From G041200185 sp041200185 (GTDB lineage Bacteria; Pseudomonadota; Alphaproteobacteria; BNTO01), in the NCBI GenBank assembly GCA_041200185.1, contig CP165730.1, positions 992,001-1,056,000 on the forward strand: DNA of 64,000 bases. The letters run 5' to 3'. Each line of letters begins with the position of its first letter. The first letter of the stretch is position 1. Positions 1 through 15,000 of the stretch are shown one piece after another. The position numbers and the translations under genes were made by a program. The notes under the pieces were generated by a model. That model made no database searches. It was not told the DNA's origin and was given only the letters and a program-made list of their open reading frames with translations.

Positions 1-2
1 TC

Positions 3-3000
3 GCAGAAACAGCAACCGAATTACAAGAAGTTTTTAAAGGACGAAAAGATACAGCCCTTAAGAAACTCTGTATCTTACCGGTTCGAAAAGCTTTGTCTCA
101 GTGTGTAGGGACCATCGAGTCCTTCATCGACTCCATCACAAACGGGAGCACCAACCACCCTCCCCTTCTAACTAACCCTTTCGAGCCGCTTAAAAAGATT
201 CTCTCTAACTCTGCCTACGAAGAGGACTTGCCTCAGGCTCTCTACGAAATCGCCACCCCATTTGGAAACATACCAAAGGACAGCTCTGACGAAGACTCGC
301 TTAAAGACTCTGTTTCTAAGTTGCTAAAAACTTTAGCTTTTCTCCCAGATGCTATTTACGCAATTCTTGAAGAATCAGAACTGTGTAAAACTTTCTATAA
401 TTCATGCTTTAATTTTCTGCGTTCTTTTCAGAATTACGCTGAAAATTTTGTGACATTTCTTCAAAACGATGACCTATCCGCAACATTTTGCGGTCTGGAG
501 GAGTACGCAGAGGCGTGGGATCAAGCTCCTCTAGAGAGGATAAATTCCATCCGTTTTGCCATTGACCGAGCCCTCGACGAAGTCGACAAGTCTCAACACC
601 TTTGTCCACTCAAAACGGAACTCAGTCTCTTTCAAAATTCCATCTTACCTCTCTGCGCGACTTTGCAACAACGTCTCGATTCACTACAAGACGTAGAATC
701 TGACGAATATTTCGCTGTGGCACCTTTTGTCCACGAAGAAGAGCCTTTTAATAATGACAATACATTAACTTGGGCTCAGTCTGTCATAGCCAATTTAAAC
801 ACTCTATTCGAAGTATCCAATGAGAACTCTGCGACTTCATCCATAAATTCATTCGACGACACCGTGGCTGCGTTTAATGTTTTACCGACGTTTTTGAAGC
901 AGTTACTACTTGTAGCAAGCGAAACGCGCCTGGCTCACCCTAACGCCGCTGCGTTTTACCAGAACCTTTCTTCATTTCTTCAACACGCCTATGAAGCCTT
1001 TGTCCTGAGTGATTTCTCAGACTGCGGAATTTGCCATCTTTCGGCCATGGAGATCCGAAATGGGTTCCAGCAGTGGAACAACATTCTGAATCTATCAAAA
1101 CACCTTTGCGACAAAGTCGTTGCCGAACTCTCTACTTGCCACTCTTGCAAAAACCTCGTCCAACCGCTAACGCTGCTAGAAACAGCACTAAACCGCACGA
1201 GTGAACTGCTGTACAGCGTCGCGTTTTACATTGCCACAGAGCACAAACCCAACTACGACGTTCTTCACCGGCTTATGGACACGCTCTCCCGGCCAAATTC
1301 CCAAAACCTCTTTTGTACTGATGGAGCCTCACTTATCGGAGAGCTGGTATCACAACTCGACTCATTCAACGAGATTTTAAGCTCTTACCTTCCTGAGGCT
1401 CATGCAAGTACCTCTCCAAGCAAATTTACTCAGGATGAGATCAATTCTTGCCGTTTAATAGAAAGTTTAGTGTCTCGCGTTGTTGCGCATTCCGCTCGCT
1501 TGGTTAGCGCACTACGTCTTGTGTTGGTCAATATCCATGCCCCCCCGGTTGCTTCCCCTTGGGAGTCCTTAAACTTCATCGCTGAAAGAGCTGAGTCTTT
1601 TTTAAGCAGTATTCATGAAATTCTAACTTCTAATAATATTGGATGCTGCTCATGTTCTAACGAGTTTTATAGATTATCTTTCCAAAGTTTACATTCTTTC
1701 ATCAAGACGACTTCGTCGCTACTTCGTCAAGTTGCTCGGATTTGGCAAAGTTACGCAGACCGCCCCACCCTGGCGGGAGCCATCCTCACTGTTCACAATT
1801 TTAGCCAAATTTTCTCGGCCATTCTCGGTACCCTTCCTGACGACAACAAACTCTTAGATCCATCTGTCTCTTTATCGAACCTGAGCTCTTTCCTAAACAA
1901 ACTCAGCACAATTAACGACTTCGACGTCAACGCAGTACCAATCTCCTTCCAATCGCTCTGGACCACGGAACTCCATTGTGAACCAACTCTTTCTAACCTC
2001 TACAAGGAGATCGAGCAACTTCGTGCTTTACCAGAACGTGCTTCCTCCTTCTTCCGCGTTCTTCAACATCAATTCGACAAAAAGGTCAATTTCTACACCA
2101 CAGAAACAACCCAATACGTTCAACTTATTCGAGATTTTGGACAATTATGGAATAATACTTCTAATTTCTTCAATACACCTTTGGAATTGTCATTGCAGGA
2201 TGACACAATCGCCCTTCCCTTGCTAGATGATAGCAGTCTCGAAAATTTCTTGAAAATCACTGATCTTCTTGAAGATACATGCCAAATTCTTGTGAATAAA
2301 CCTTCGTGCTGTCTTCGCAAGATCAATTTCCTTCAACAGGCTCAAGCTGCTCTGTCAGAAATTTGCGAAACCGTTGAACAGCTCTCACCCGAAAATCTCG
2401 ATAAGGCCGCAGATATACCTATTCATCTTAACGCACTTATGCCGGAAACCGTTCTCTCTTGTTTTTCTCTTTCTGATAAGCTGCCGCCCCTTGAAGGCGG
2501 TCGAGTACGCTGCAACGACGTCGAAGCCCTCCTCCACCGGATTTCTCAACTCTCTGCGCGAGCTGCTGCGGGCTTGGACGTGCTCTATCGGCAAGATTTT
2601 ACAACGCTGGCCGACGAATCTTTGAAGGAATGGATCGACTGTCTTAATCCAACCCTCCGCAGTTTGATGAACCTCAAAACCAAAATTACGACCGATGCTG
2701 TGACCGCTCTCACCTGCCCTCTTTGTAACACTGTCGCGATTGAGCAAGAATTTCTCTGCATCAGCAATACCTTAGAGAGTGCAATAGAGAGCGTTGCAGC
2801 CATTCAGGATAAGCTAACACGAATAGCATCCCAGAAGCGCGTCCAGGCCCTCTTCGAACTTAGCACCTTCACGGATTCTCTCATTGCTTTTTGGAACCAA
2901 CAATTTAGCAAAATCAATTGGTTCGAGGGTTCGGATGAAAATCGTGAGCATGCAGTTCTTCTCGAGAATGTGCTGTCAAATCTCAGAACGGATGTTATTC

Positions 3001-6000
3001 CAGCTCTTATGAATTGGTCTGCTTCGCCAGAAAAGATAGGTTTAGCCAGCCAAGCTTGTCAGTCGTTTAAAACGTTCGCTTTTCTTTTCGCATCGCTCGC
3101 AGACTTCAAACTTAATAATACTCAGGCATTCGTTCTTCCAGACGATTCTATTTTCATTAAAAACTGTATATATACTCTCACAAATAATATCGTTAAAAAT
3201 TTACAAGCTTTCAATTCAGAAGTTCTGGCCAATTATTCCATTTGTTCGAAACTTGAAGAACGTCTTCCTCACACAGCTTTTCTGCGGATATGCCACGACT
3301 TTTGTGATCTAGCCACAAGCCTCGCGCAATCATTAGATTTCGGTCCAGCCACCTTTTTCGAAGAAACTCAGCAAAATGAGCTGCGGACGGCTTTGTACAG
3401 TCTTGCTCATGCCTTCACTCAGTTCGACACTTTCTCATACACCTGTTGCGCTGCTCTGGCCGACAGTTTCCCAGAAATCTTGAAGCACCTTAACGCTCTC
3501 ACCAGGAATTTAACTATCCTCGACGAAATTTCAGGACACGAAGAAAAGCTTCAAGAACTCACTGATGAGGCAGCTCAAAAGATTTTGGAAAACCTATCAG
3601 GATCGTCCCTCTCCTCTCCTGAAGACAGTGTTCAAATCCTCCATTCACTCTCTACTGTTATTGCCGAATTCACAAACGCCTTGAACGACGGAGAATCTGC
3701 ATTACCTCAACTTCGTCCCTTGGCACTTTCTGATCCATGTACAGCCGTCGAGGTTTTAGCAACACGTTATCACAATGGACTCGCAAATCTTCTCCGTCTG
3801 GTCCAGTCCATCGTGCTGAAGATGGAGTCTTACCCGAGTCTCGGTGCTTCGACGGACCTCAAAGAAAAAATTCTCAATCTATCCACCATGGCTTCATCCT
3901 TTACTGATCTATATAGAAATATACTTTGCAAAAACTGCAAAAATGAGTGTTTGCACTCAAACTCTTCCCTGCAACATCAGGAAAGGGTAATTGAGTACTT
4001 AACCCTTCAATTGCAGGGCGTCATCGAAGAACTTGCTGATTCTTTCACAAACAAGTGTTGCTCTGTTGAGTCCGAATATATCCACAACATTTCAAATGAA
4101 GTCGAACAGATTGTCGATATCTTTGATCATATTACACCTAGCCAGGTTGTAACCTACACGCCAAACACAAAACTCCAACAAATTTTTGTGGATTTCGTTA
4201 ATCTTCTCAGCGAAGAAAATTTCTCTCTCGCCGCTCACACTTCGCAACAGTCTTTGGATAAATTGCTCACCTCCTTGCAAAACCTAGGATTAGAACTTTA
4301 CAACACATTTACTTGCGAAGTAATACAACAGCCAATAATAATTAGTAAATTTAGTTGCCAACAAAAACACGAAGATATACTCAACCTTTATGATTACCTA
4401 CAGCGTTTCACAAACTGCGTCCGCAAGCTACATATAGGCGTTGCTGATCTTGTTTTCGAATTTAACCCTTCAGCTCAAGACTTCCTTTTGTCGCTTGCTG
4501 ATGTTGTCGGCACACTTGCTGAACGCTCTCCTCCCCTCCCCTCTGCTTGTAAAAATTGCCGCTCCTTCTCGCCCAATCTTTCGTTGCAGGAACCCCTTCG
4601 CGACTTGGAGTCTGCCCTACTCCAACTTCATCACCATCTTGAGCAATTTAACTGTTGTCGGAATCCATCTCAAGAACTTCTAGAATTCTTAGAAGCCTTT
4701 AGAACAGAGCAACAGAACCTCCAGGCCGTTCTACAACACCTCGTCCAACAAAGAATGCCTGAGACGGCCCATGCTTCGGAATTTTGGGTTAAAACTCGAA
4801 CGGCTCTCGAAAGCTTCCATTCGAATTTCAGGAACTTTGTTGATCATGCTGATGACCTTGCAAACCTCACCCAAGCCTTTCAAAAGCACTCTTCTCTTCT
4901 ACAGACCCTCTATGGTGAGATCTTGAGTGATACACTATCCACCTCCCACCACCCCGATGGAGGAGATTGTAAATCTCTGTCTTATACTCTGTGCAAAATC
5001 ACTCAATCTCTCGAAACAACGACTCGGGATCTCAATCATCTCCAACTTCTATGGAATCAAGTAGATCTAAATTATTCTCTAGAGCAAATATCTGGCATTA
5101 AAATATGTGATGATTTACTTCAGATGATATATCAAGAATTAATACAATTCTTTGAAACTCCTCACGGACATTTTTATTCGTGTCCAACATGTCAACTTCC
5201 CACTGAGTTAGAAAAGCTCCAACTTCTCAAAGCTTTCCAAGCCTATCAACAAACCTTGGCAGGGTGTTTAGATCTCTTACAAGAACAGGTAGAAAATAAG
5301 GCACTCAAAGAGAAAATGGAAATCGTACAAGCGCTGAGAAAGTTGAGCCATAGCCTTTCCGTTTTAGCTTTCTACCCCATTGAAACAGTAGTATTAATTC
5401 GAGAAAATGATGAATCAGCTTCAACTGATTTTGAAGTTGATATTACAAATACATCAAAATTAAATTCTCTACTTCTTGCTTGGGACCAAGGCCTTGATAA
5501 CTTATCCACACAGCTCAAAGAGGACCCGCGTCAAATGGTTCACGTCCTAACAACCTTGGCAGATAACCTCCTTCAGGCACATAAAAACCTTGGCGGCCAA
5601 GACAGTACTGAGTTCCCAATAACCTGCAGCACTCCGTCAGATATTCTTACAGAATCCGAAATGACATCGCTCATTAAGGATTTAGTTCAAGAAGGCATTA
5701 TGTATCTTCAACAAGTTCTTGCACGGTTCAGAGAACACACTTTCTCGGTGTCACCAGTTCTAAGGGAAACGCTCATCGAAACATCTTCCTTCTTTGATGA
5801 CTTAATTGGCGGCTTTGATTCTGAGGACCTCCTAAATACTCTGACGCCTTATTTCGCTTCAAAACTAGCTCAATCATGCCAAGATTTCTCACGGGCTTGT
5901 GTTGAACTGGAACAGCAAATGCTCTCGCCTCAATGCTGTGTGGACTTCACCAACGCGCTTGATGAAGCCCGTCAGCACTTCCTTTTGATCGCAAAAAACT

Positions 6001-9000
6001 GCCAACAGCTCAGCAATCTAGCTGATCAAGATCTTCTCCACGAGTCCACCAGGGGCCGCGAACTTGATGATTTTTGTACGGCATTCTGTGATTTTGTGGC
6101 TGATTTCGAAAAGATCTCTCAAACTGTTCTTACGGCTCCAACTGAGCTTCTCTGTGATCACTCGAACGAGTTCCGTAGCCTCCAAACCTCAGCGATACAG
6201 CATCTAAGAGAATCATCCTTAGCTTTTTTAACGTTTTGTCAGGATCCAGAAGATAACGTAACGTCTATATCGCAAATATCGCCATTATCCTCAACGCTTT
6301 CGCAACAAGAGAAAGTCCATATATCACTTCATCAAATCTTTCATACTCTTCAACAAGTCTTAAAACCAGCTCTTTCTCAAGTATTGGAGTATACATTGAG
6401 AACTTTTGACGTTGCATATGATCCAAACTGCTCAAAGAACATTAAAACCATCAAAGACCACCTTGCGGCCTGGTTGTCAGCCCTTCGGTCTTTCATTCAA
6501 GGTCCACGGATCCTTTGTTCTTCTCTCCAGGAAGAGTTCCTCCTTAACCTCATTCACCAAGAAGGAAGCGATATCTCGGAGCTCCTAGAAGACATTGAAT
6601 TTAACATAAAACAACGGTGTCTCTTTCCCGTGGCAGAATCTTTAGACACGTTCGTCTCAGAGCTTAAGAAGCACACTGCATTTCTTTCGACGTTGAGTCA
6701 ACGACAGGGATTTCTCAATACTCAAACCGTTTTAGAGCTAGTTGATCCTATTGCGAGTGTTTTAGACACTCTTCATTTTGATTTGCAAGATTTCAATGTA
6801 ACAAACACAGAAGCACTTTGTGATTTCCTTAACAATATTCCTTATAACGAAACATTAAATCGGCAGCTCGAAATAATGATTCAACGCCTCGGGCTGGAAG
6901 CTCCAGACCCCGCTGTTTCTTGGAAAAGCATGGGGGCACCTTGCGACCGCATCACCGAGGTCCTCCAAGAGATCTGCAAAGAAATGCACCTATACGCCCC
7001 CGAGCTCATCAAACTCACGAAACTTCAAGCCGAAACAGGAAGCCAACAAATTTATGAATCTATCCAAGAGATAGCTAAACTTGCCTCTCCCAAAGACATC
7101 AACAAAGGGAGTATTTATGGAACTTTTTACACTATTTTTAAAGCATGCCAAGAGCTTTTATTAACCTATTCTGATACTGAGCTTAATTTGAGCGATGATT
7201 TAATGGACGGATTTAATGAGCTTTCTGACTCGCTCACGTCTTTAAGCGATATCTTCCTTGTCGAAAGATGCGCAACTCTAGCCCGACAGTATTTGACCGC
7301 GCTTTATCCTCCCTTGCATGCTTTTGAAACCCATTTCTTGTCGTTTCTCACCCGTGCCTCTAACGGCGGCATTACCAGAACGGACACCCTTAAAAGTATT
7401 CTCGACGAATTCATACAATCTCAAGGACTTCTTTCTATAATTCGGCAAATGTATACTTCCCTATCCTCCTTACTTGATCCAACACATACTCAAGATTCTT
7501 ATTGTTATGCTGGGTATATAAGTTCTTATTTCCCAGCATTGTTAGAAATCCTGACTAACGTTAATACTACGCTATCCTCCATCGAAGACACCACAACTCC
7601 TCCGGAGGTAGAAATCTCTGAAAGTGCCTGCGGAAAAGCACTTCCAGAGGCACGAAACTACATTCTCCAAGCAATTAACTCCGCAGCCAACGCCTTTAAA
7701 GCAGGCGTTGATTATATTCAAACCCACGGTTTAAAGGATATCCTCACCCAACAAGAGATATCGATTATTAATCAATTAAGTCTATGCATCAAAGACGTCG
7801 AAAATATTTTCAACAACATGATCAGTAATTTTAAACCTCTCTGTACTTCGTGCAAAGAACATGAACCTTCTAAAACTTTCTTACAGCGCCTTTCCGCAAG
7901 TATTTCCGCGCTACACGCTAGCTTCCTACACTTCACTGACACAGTTCGGAGTTTCTGTTGCGCTCCGGAGAAAGATATCATTTTCCGAACAATCTGCAGC
8001 GGAATCCGAGGACTCGTTGAGAATTATCAAACGGCTCTCACACGCTTCCAACAAAGCGCTACCAACAATGCGAACACTGTCAACCTCCACGAAGAGTCTT
8101 TGCTTCGTCATTATGAAACTCTTCTTACAACCACGAATCGCATCCTCCCCATCTTGAAAGACGTTCTTTCTTTGGACGTTCACACTGAAGACTACACTAA
8201 AAAACTTAGAACTCTATCTGAAATCTTCACACCATTCGTCAAGGAAATAATCACACCTCAAACGCCTTTTTCAGTTAGCACACAAGAGTTTTACGCATCG
8301 GACATGTTCTCTCAACTCCAGCAACTTCTTCATCATTGCCGAGGCTTCAATTCATCTCTTTCTGGCCTCATATTCCTCCAAGAGCCCGACTTCGTTACCA
8401 TCAACAAAGAATTAATGAAAAACTTAAGTTGTATTACTGATCTTCTTGATTATTACAACCAACAACATTTAATATCTCATCCGCAACTTAATAACAAAAA
8501 AATCAGTGAGGTCGTAAAGGCTCTGCAGCACACTTGTTACGCAACTACCAAAATTCTTGAGCTCGATCCTGCCATTAAAGGCGGTCAGCGCGAGATCGTT
8601 CGGCTTATTCAGCTTTGCAAAACGGCTCTTTCTGTTTTGGAAGTCGTCGACTCTACACCCCTTGCAGAAAGTCCTAATCCTCTCATCGATTCCCTCGCTC
8701 CTTTGTGCGACACTCTACTTTCTTTAAAGCCAAAAAATTTCCCTGCACACCCCCCCCTTATGACCTCAGATTTTCTTACCCCTCTCCAAAAGGCCTGGAT
8801 AACTTTCCAAGGGAGTCCTTCGTGGCAAGCGGCGGTTCAACTTGAACAAGCCCTCTCCGATATAGCAGGACATTTCTATACCCACATTCTCCGCCTCATG
8901 AAAACATACAACTCTTCGTTCGACGAGAGCCAATCCTCCTCTCTTGCAGCCTCACTGCCATCTACTTCTGCAGGTATCTCACTGACACAGTTAGGGCAAA

Positions 9001-12000
9001 CCCTTCAAGGTCTCGTCGATTTTATGGATCGCTTTAACCTTCACCTACAGATCGACTCTTCAAAAGTAGATCTAGCCAAAGGTCTTGTGGAGACCAATAA
9101 CTTTCTTGAATTCCTAACATCGCTCTCTTCACCTCTTCAATACCAAATTAATATCCTATTTGACTTTCCTCATGCGGCTTACAACAGCCAAGAATTTGCA
9201 CTTATACTTCAAACGTTTATACCAACTCTAAACCGAGGAACAGTCTCCTTAGCTGCACTTAAAGATACCGTTGATCGCCAGGAAAATTCCCTCCCTTTGC
9301 AAGACTGGCTTGCCTACACTCAATCCCTCCATCTTCTTTCTAACACCCTTGAGTTGCTCCCAGAGCTGTCCTGGAGCGACCTAACTGAGCTCTCTTCCGC
9401 CATCTCATTTTGGTCCGAAACGCTTGATCTCACTAACCTCACCAAACGCACACAGTCTCTCAACGCTTTAACCGCCCTATTGCAGCAACTTTTTAAAGTT
9501 TCCAACGATGAATCTGAATGTCTCGACGATTCAAATACTTTCCTACACTCCATCTCCCAGCTCCAACAGTCCGCTTATCAAGAAAAAATGCATATAGCAT
9601 CGCTTATTTCTGCAAGACTTCAACAACAACTCAAAGAAAACTCATGTATTCGCCTTGATATTGCACAAAATATATTCAAGATCCTTCAGCAACTCGAGAA
9701 CTTACCCGAAGAGTGGCTCCCTCTTCAAGAGGCACTCGCATCATTCGCTCACCAGATCCTCTCCCCAGACTGCTGCTCGCCTTTAGTCGAGGCTTTTCAG
9801 CGATTGGACTCTGCTTTAAAGACGTTCCAAACCATCACCGCGTTTCTTGGACAGCAACAAAGTCTTCCAGATATATCAGATGACCGGAATAGAGTAGTCT
9901 ATGAGAAAATTAAAGGTCTTACAAACAAAATCTTGTGTATACATGAAGAATTAATTAAAACTCCTAAATTTGACTGTCAAAATACGGGTTTTGTCTTATC
10001 TCTATCGAACCTTGCTGAACAAACACAGAATGCAGTAGATAGCTTCACAGGCCTCATTACATCCGTTTTGGGATGGTCTCCCCCTGTCGTCCAGACTCCG
10101 TCTCTATCTCTTGACTCTTCCTGTTTAAAAACAGAGGTTTTCCTCTCACGTTGTCTTCATCATCTTGCGAAAATTCCAGATCAAGTTTCCCACACGCTCG
10201 ACCTTCTTTGGCCAAAACCCGATCTCATTTACCCAAATTACTTCCCCATTGTTACCGCGCTTCGCGAAAACCTCTCGCCTGCCGTGGTTGCCCTATCCGA
10301 CGCCTTACATCTTCGCCTCCTAACGTTAAACACTGAAAATCTTTGTCTTCCTCACAACGTGATTCATACTGAACAGTGCCTGGATCAAGCCTACACTTTC
10401 CTCGCTCTCCTCGCGCCAAGTTCTGATACTGCTGCTAAACAGCTTGATCAATTTAAATTCTCAGGGTTCGGCCATGCCGTCCACAAATATCGTGAAACTA
10501 CTAACAACCTCCAAACCTTGCTTGGCACGCTAGCCTCCGTCGCCCCAACTCGATTCCAAGAGGTTGCTTCCAACCTCTCTTCTGTACCAACAGAACTGCT
10601 CAAGGCCCAACGTTTATGGCAGAAAACTATTGACTCCTTAGGGAATGAAAACGACGAACTGTCGCAACTCAACCTTTTGCAGAAACATTTTGAACAAGCT
10701 AGCGAGATTCTTCTTAACTTCATCTCCACACTCGAATCCCTCAGTCAACAATTCGCAGCAGATTGGCACTCTTCAACACTTCCACCTATCATTTTTTGCG
10801 AAGAGCAAATTTACGAAGATTTGGATTATATCCGCAATGATTTCAACACTATCAATGAAATAATTGCAAATTACTTCTGCGATGCATTTATAAATACTCA
10901 AATACTTTCATTAGATTTAGGCGATGTATTCCAATCTCTCGAAGGTTTTTATAATTCTTTGCCCGAACGGGTTGCTCGTATTCAACTTCTCTCTCCGTTC
11001 CCGGCGCAAATTTTGGGCTACCACCAACCAAAGGAAAACCTTCCTCTCCTCTGCCATCATCTTTGGTTTGCTCTAACACATAGCACCTGCTGCGAGCAGC
11101 ACTTCCAAAACCTTAACGTTCTTCAGACGACCTTCTCGGACGTCTTACTGCACCTTAACCTTGTCGCCTCAGGTAATACCACCCCAGAACAAAACCTCAC
11201 AAAAGAAGAAATTTTGGGGAATATATTGAACGAAATATCCTCCTCATCTTTCCTCATCCAAGAGGGAACGGCCTTGCTCCAGAACTGCCTACTGCGCATC
11301 GAGCAACTTGAATTCCCTACTTGTTTTACCGAATCTAACCCTGAGGCCCTCCAACCACTGTCCCTCTGGTCCGAAAATCTCACAAAAATCACAGAACACC
11401 TTCTCATTCTTGCTCAAAACCGAGCAGCTCTATACGACCTCGGCAATGAGAAGGAAACAACATTCCTTTCTTTAGCAAGCCAATGGGACCGCATTGCCCC
11501 CTACTACAACGAAGACATCGCTAGACTATGGATGCTTCTCAACAACCGACTTGCAGAACAAAACCAAACATTAAACCAAATGAAGGCGCTCCTTAAAGCA
11601 AAAACTCTATGCTTCTTTCACGATGCTGCCCATGAATATTTATCTTGTTTTGATATTTTTCAGCCTTTCTCTTCCTACATACAAAGTTCTACCAAGGCGC
11701 TTAAATTCTACAAACAATCATGCTACCTGAGAAATACACAACATTTGTCACGTATTTATCAACATCTTATCCATCTATCAAAAATCAAAGAATTAACATT
11801 TAGAAATATAACATTTGCTGATACCAAGACTGTTTTAAACCTTTGCAAGACCGTTCTAAGTAGCCTCATCATCGACCTCACCAAATTGCCAAGTCAACTT
11901 CCCCACAGTTTTGATCGGTTCCGGTCTTTAGGACTTATCGAGCAGGATTTGAACTCCCTGCATCAATCTCTCGACAGCTACTTAAAACAGTACGCCATCA

Positions 12001-15000
12001 GTATGACTATTTCGTGCCCTGACATAACCTCGGAATCTTACGAATCTCTCTTCTCTCACTTGGGGAATTACCTTTCAACAAAACTCGTAAATGACTTCAA
12101 GGAATGGCTCGACAAACTTTCGCGAGAAGACGGACTGAACGACAATGAGCGGTGTTATTCTGAAAGCGTTAGTGAACTCTGCAATCTCCTCGGTTCACTT
12201 GCCGACATCTTCGAAGGTTTACCAAACAACCCTCTCGTCTTCTGTGATAAGCTCACCGAGGGTTCAGAGGACAAAACCAACCAGGGCCAAAGTATACTAG
12301 CTGCCGCTTGTACCACAGCTGCCAACGGTATCCGCTCTATCCAAGCTCTTTGTAAAAGTGTCGATAGCATCCTGAAAAATCCTACCTGCTGCCGTCAACG
12401 TGCCGAAACCCTACGCTCTCTCGCCGTTGAGCTCGAGGGACTCCACCGTTGTCTCTCAGGTGCCTTCAAAGAAATCGACGAAGAACTTCTTTCAGACAGT
12501 TCTCTGCCTATAGCTTCTTTTGCTAAAAACATACAGAAAACAACAACACTTATGACATCCCTCTGCACAACGCTTTCTGACCTCGACATCCCCCCCACAT
12601 TCGCCTGTCCATCACCAGCCATCCGTGCACAAACAAACACAGTTCTGCTGCCTTTCGTCAAAGAGATCAGCAAAACACTGAGAATAGCCCTTTCCATCTT
12701 CGCCGATCCTCTCTCAGAAACTACGCCCCCTATAGAACTCGATCCAAAACGAGGTTGTTATTGCTTATCAGAACTTATTTCTTTCACTGAAAAAGTTCTT
12801 GATACTATCACAAATGATATTATGAACTTCAACGCTAAGCTGGCCGAGCTCCCCCCCTTCCCTGCTCATGACTCCGCTTTGTTAGCCTTGCACAACGGCG
12901 TCCGTCAGTTGTTCGCCCTCTCTGCCCGGCTTGAAAAATTTTACCAGTCTTGCAACCTTCAATGCATCCCCTGCTCAACAGTCACTATTGACGGCATCCT
13001 TCAGCGTTTTTCGAACATTTCAAAAGCTTTTGAAGAAATGTATTTTCTCCTAGAAAAAAATCGTACTCACTATCATTCCATGGTTTTCCATGCGTTCGTT
13101 AACGCCGTCGACCGTTTTACGCAAAACTTTTATCAGCTTTGGATGCCTAGAGCGAACATCATGCAAAGCGAGGATTACCTTGATTTAGCTCAGCAAACGC
13201 TCGTTTCTATCAATACTCAACTCATTTCTTTTGTCGAAAGTTTTATATCACTGGATTCGTCACAGGCCTCTGCACTTGAAACGTTTTACGAACAAAGCAC
13301 TCAAAATTTTGAAGCAAGTTCTACGCTGCTGGAACGGGCTTTGAAAATGACAAACACCTTCCCCCCCTCGATACTTTCTCTTCAACCACTCTATGGCGCT
13401 GGACTTATAAGCGATGACTTCCAACGCCTCCGCCTCTGCCTAGGGAAGATCACAAACCTTTTTATGGAAAAGGGACTCGATACTCCTGATTCCGAGTTTC
13501 ACCTTCTCAAAGAGTGGCAAGAACACCGCCATGTGCTTCACCAACTCACTGCCGCTCTTGCAACAAGTGTCTGGCCAACTTCTTCCTACATCGCTCAGGA
13601 TGCAGCCAACACCATTTCACTCGACTGTCAAAAGCTTTGTGAAGAACAAACCGTATTCATCGAGAATCTTCGCCAAAAATATCTCTGCGAAAATACACTT
13701 ATTCCACTTCGAGCTATTTACACCTGGCTCCAAAACCTTCAGCTTTGCTTTGATAGAGCCGATTTTCTCCCTGATCTCTCCGAGGATCAACACATTAGCT
13801 TCCTTCAGAAAGCAGAAGAGTTTAAACCTGCTCTTTCGACCTTCATTGAAACTTTTGAGGGGCTTCCATCTCCTGAAAACAATAATGGCCTTACATGCAA
13901 CGTTTCGTCCTCCATCAACACGATCCTGGAAAAAAGCCAAGACTTCCAAAAGGCCCTCGAACCTATCCTTGCAATTTTCCCTCAACGTACCATCGCTACA
14001 TCAGAGGACATCTCTTACATCAACGACAGAACCTGGCTTTATAGGAAAATCGTTCAGAAACTGAGTCACATTCAAAAATCTCTTCAACAGGCATGGAGCC
14101 GGGCCGCTCAGTGCCCTGTTCGTACCTACCGAGCTGACAGCATTCAGCAACTTGAAGATATCCACGCGTTTTTGCAGAAACTCACTACCGTCGTACCTGC
14201 AAGCTTCTACCTTATAGCATCCTGTGGCCAGGAAGACACAACACACGAGCAACTTATTCTTTCAGAGATACCCGAATGTCTCAATAGGATAAATAATGAT
14301 TTCAATGGACTTATTACTTACTTAAAAAAGACATGTTGTTCTCACCTCGTCTACAAAATTTTCCAGTTCGCCGACAAACTCGAACTCATCAGCAAAGGAC
14401 TCAAGACTATGCAAGTTGCTGAGGCACCTTCCATTGCAGATTTCCTCACGCAGAGCTCATCCATAGACGGTTCCTTGCTGATACGCGCTAAGGACATTCT
14501 CCAGAAAATCGAAGATAACCATTTGAACGATTGGACACAAATTTTCCGATCACCTAATACGCCAGCATCAAACCTTCTCACGTGTCATTCTCCTCACTCC
14601 ACCGCCTTTCTTGACGCATGGTTTATTATCCTCAATTATTTCATCACTGAATTCAAACAAAATTATGAAATCGACGAAACAACCACAGAAATTCAACACC
14701 CATCTGTCTATAACTGTCAGCAAACTCTGGCTGGAATTGACGTCTGTTTCTTGGCCATCTCAAAGCTCAATGAAGCTTTCATTTTGTTGGAATCCAAACT
14801 ACAGGATACTCACCTTATTTACTCAGAAACTTATGATTTTATATTACTCATACAATGCTTTAAATCTATTTTGGAAAATTTCAAAAAATTACCATCTTCT
14901 ATGCCTTCTTTGACAGAAACGTTTTGTGAATACTGCCCAGAAGACATCGCCGGCCATCTTCAGACGCTTCTAGTTCCTCAAGAAAATGAAGTTTCCACGT

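Noticed and set aside
93..95. TTG at 93 as the start of the giant protein
   Set aside because: The frame is open upstream to the window edge and the upstream residues look like the rest of the protein; there is no ribosome site.
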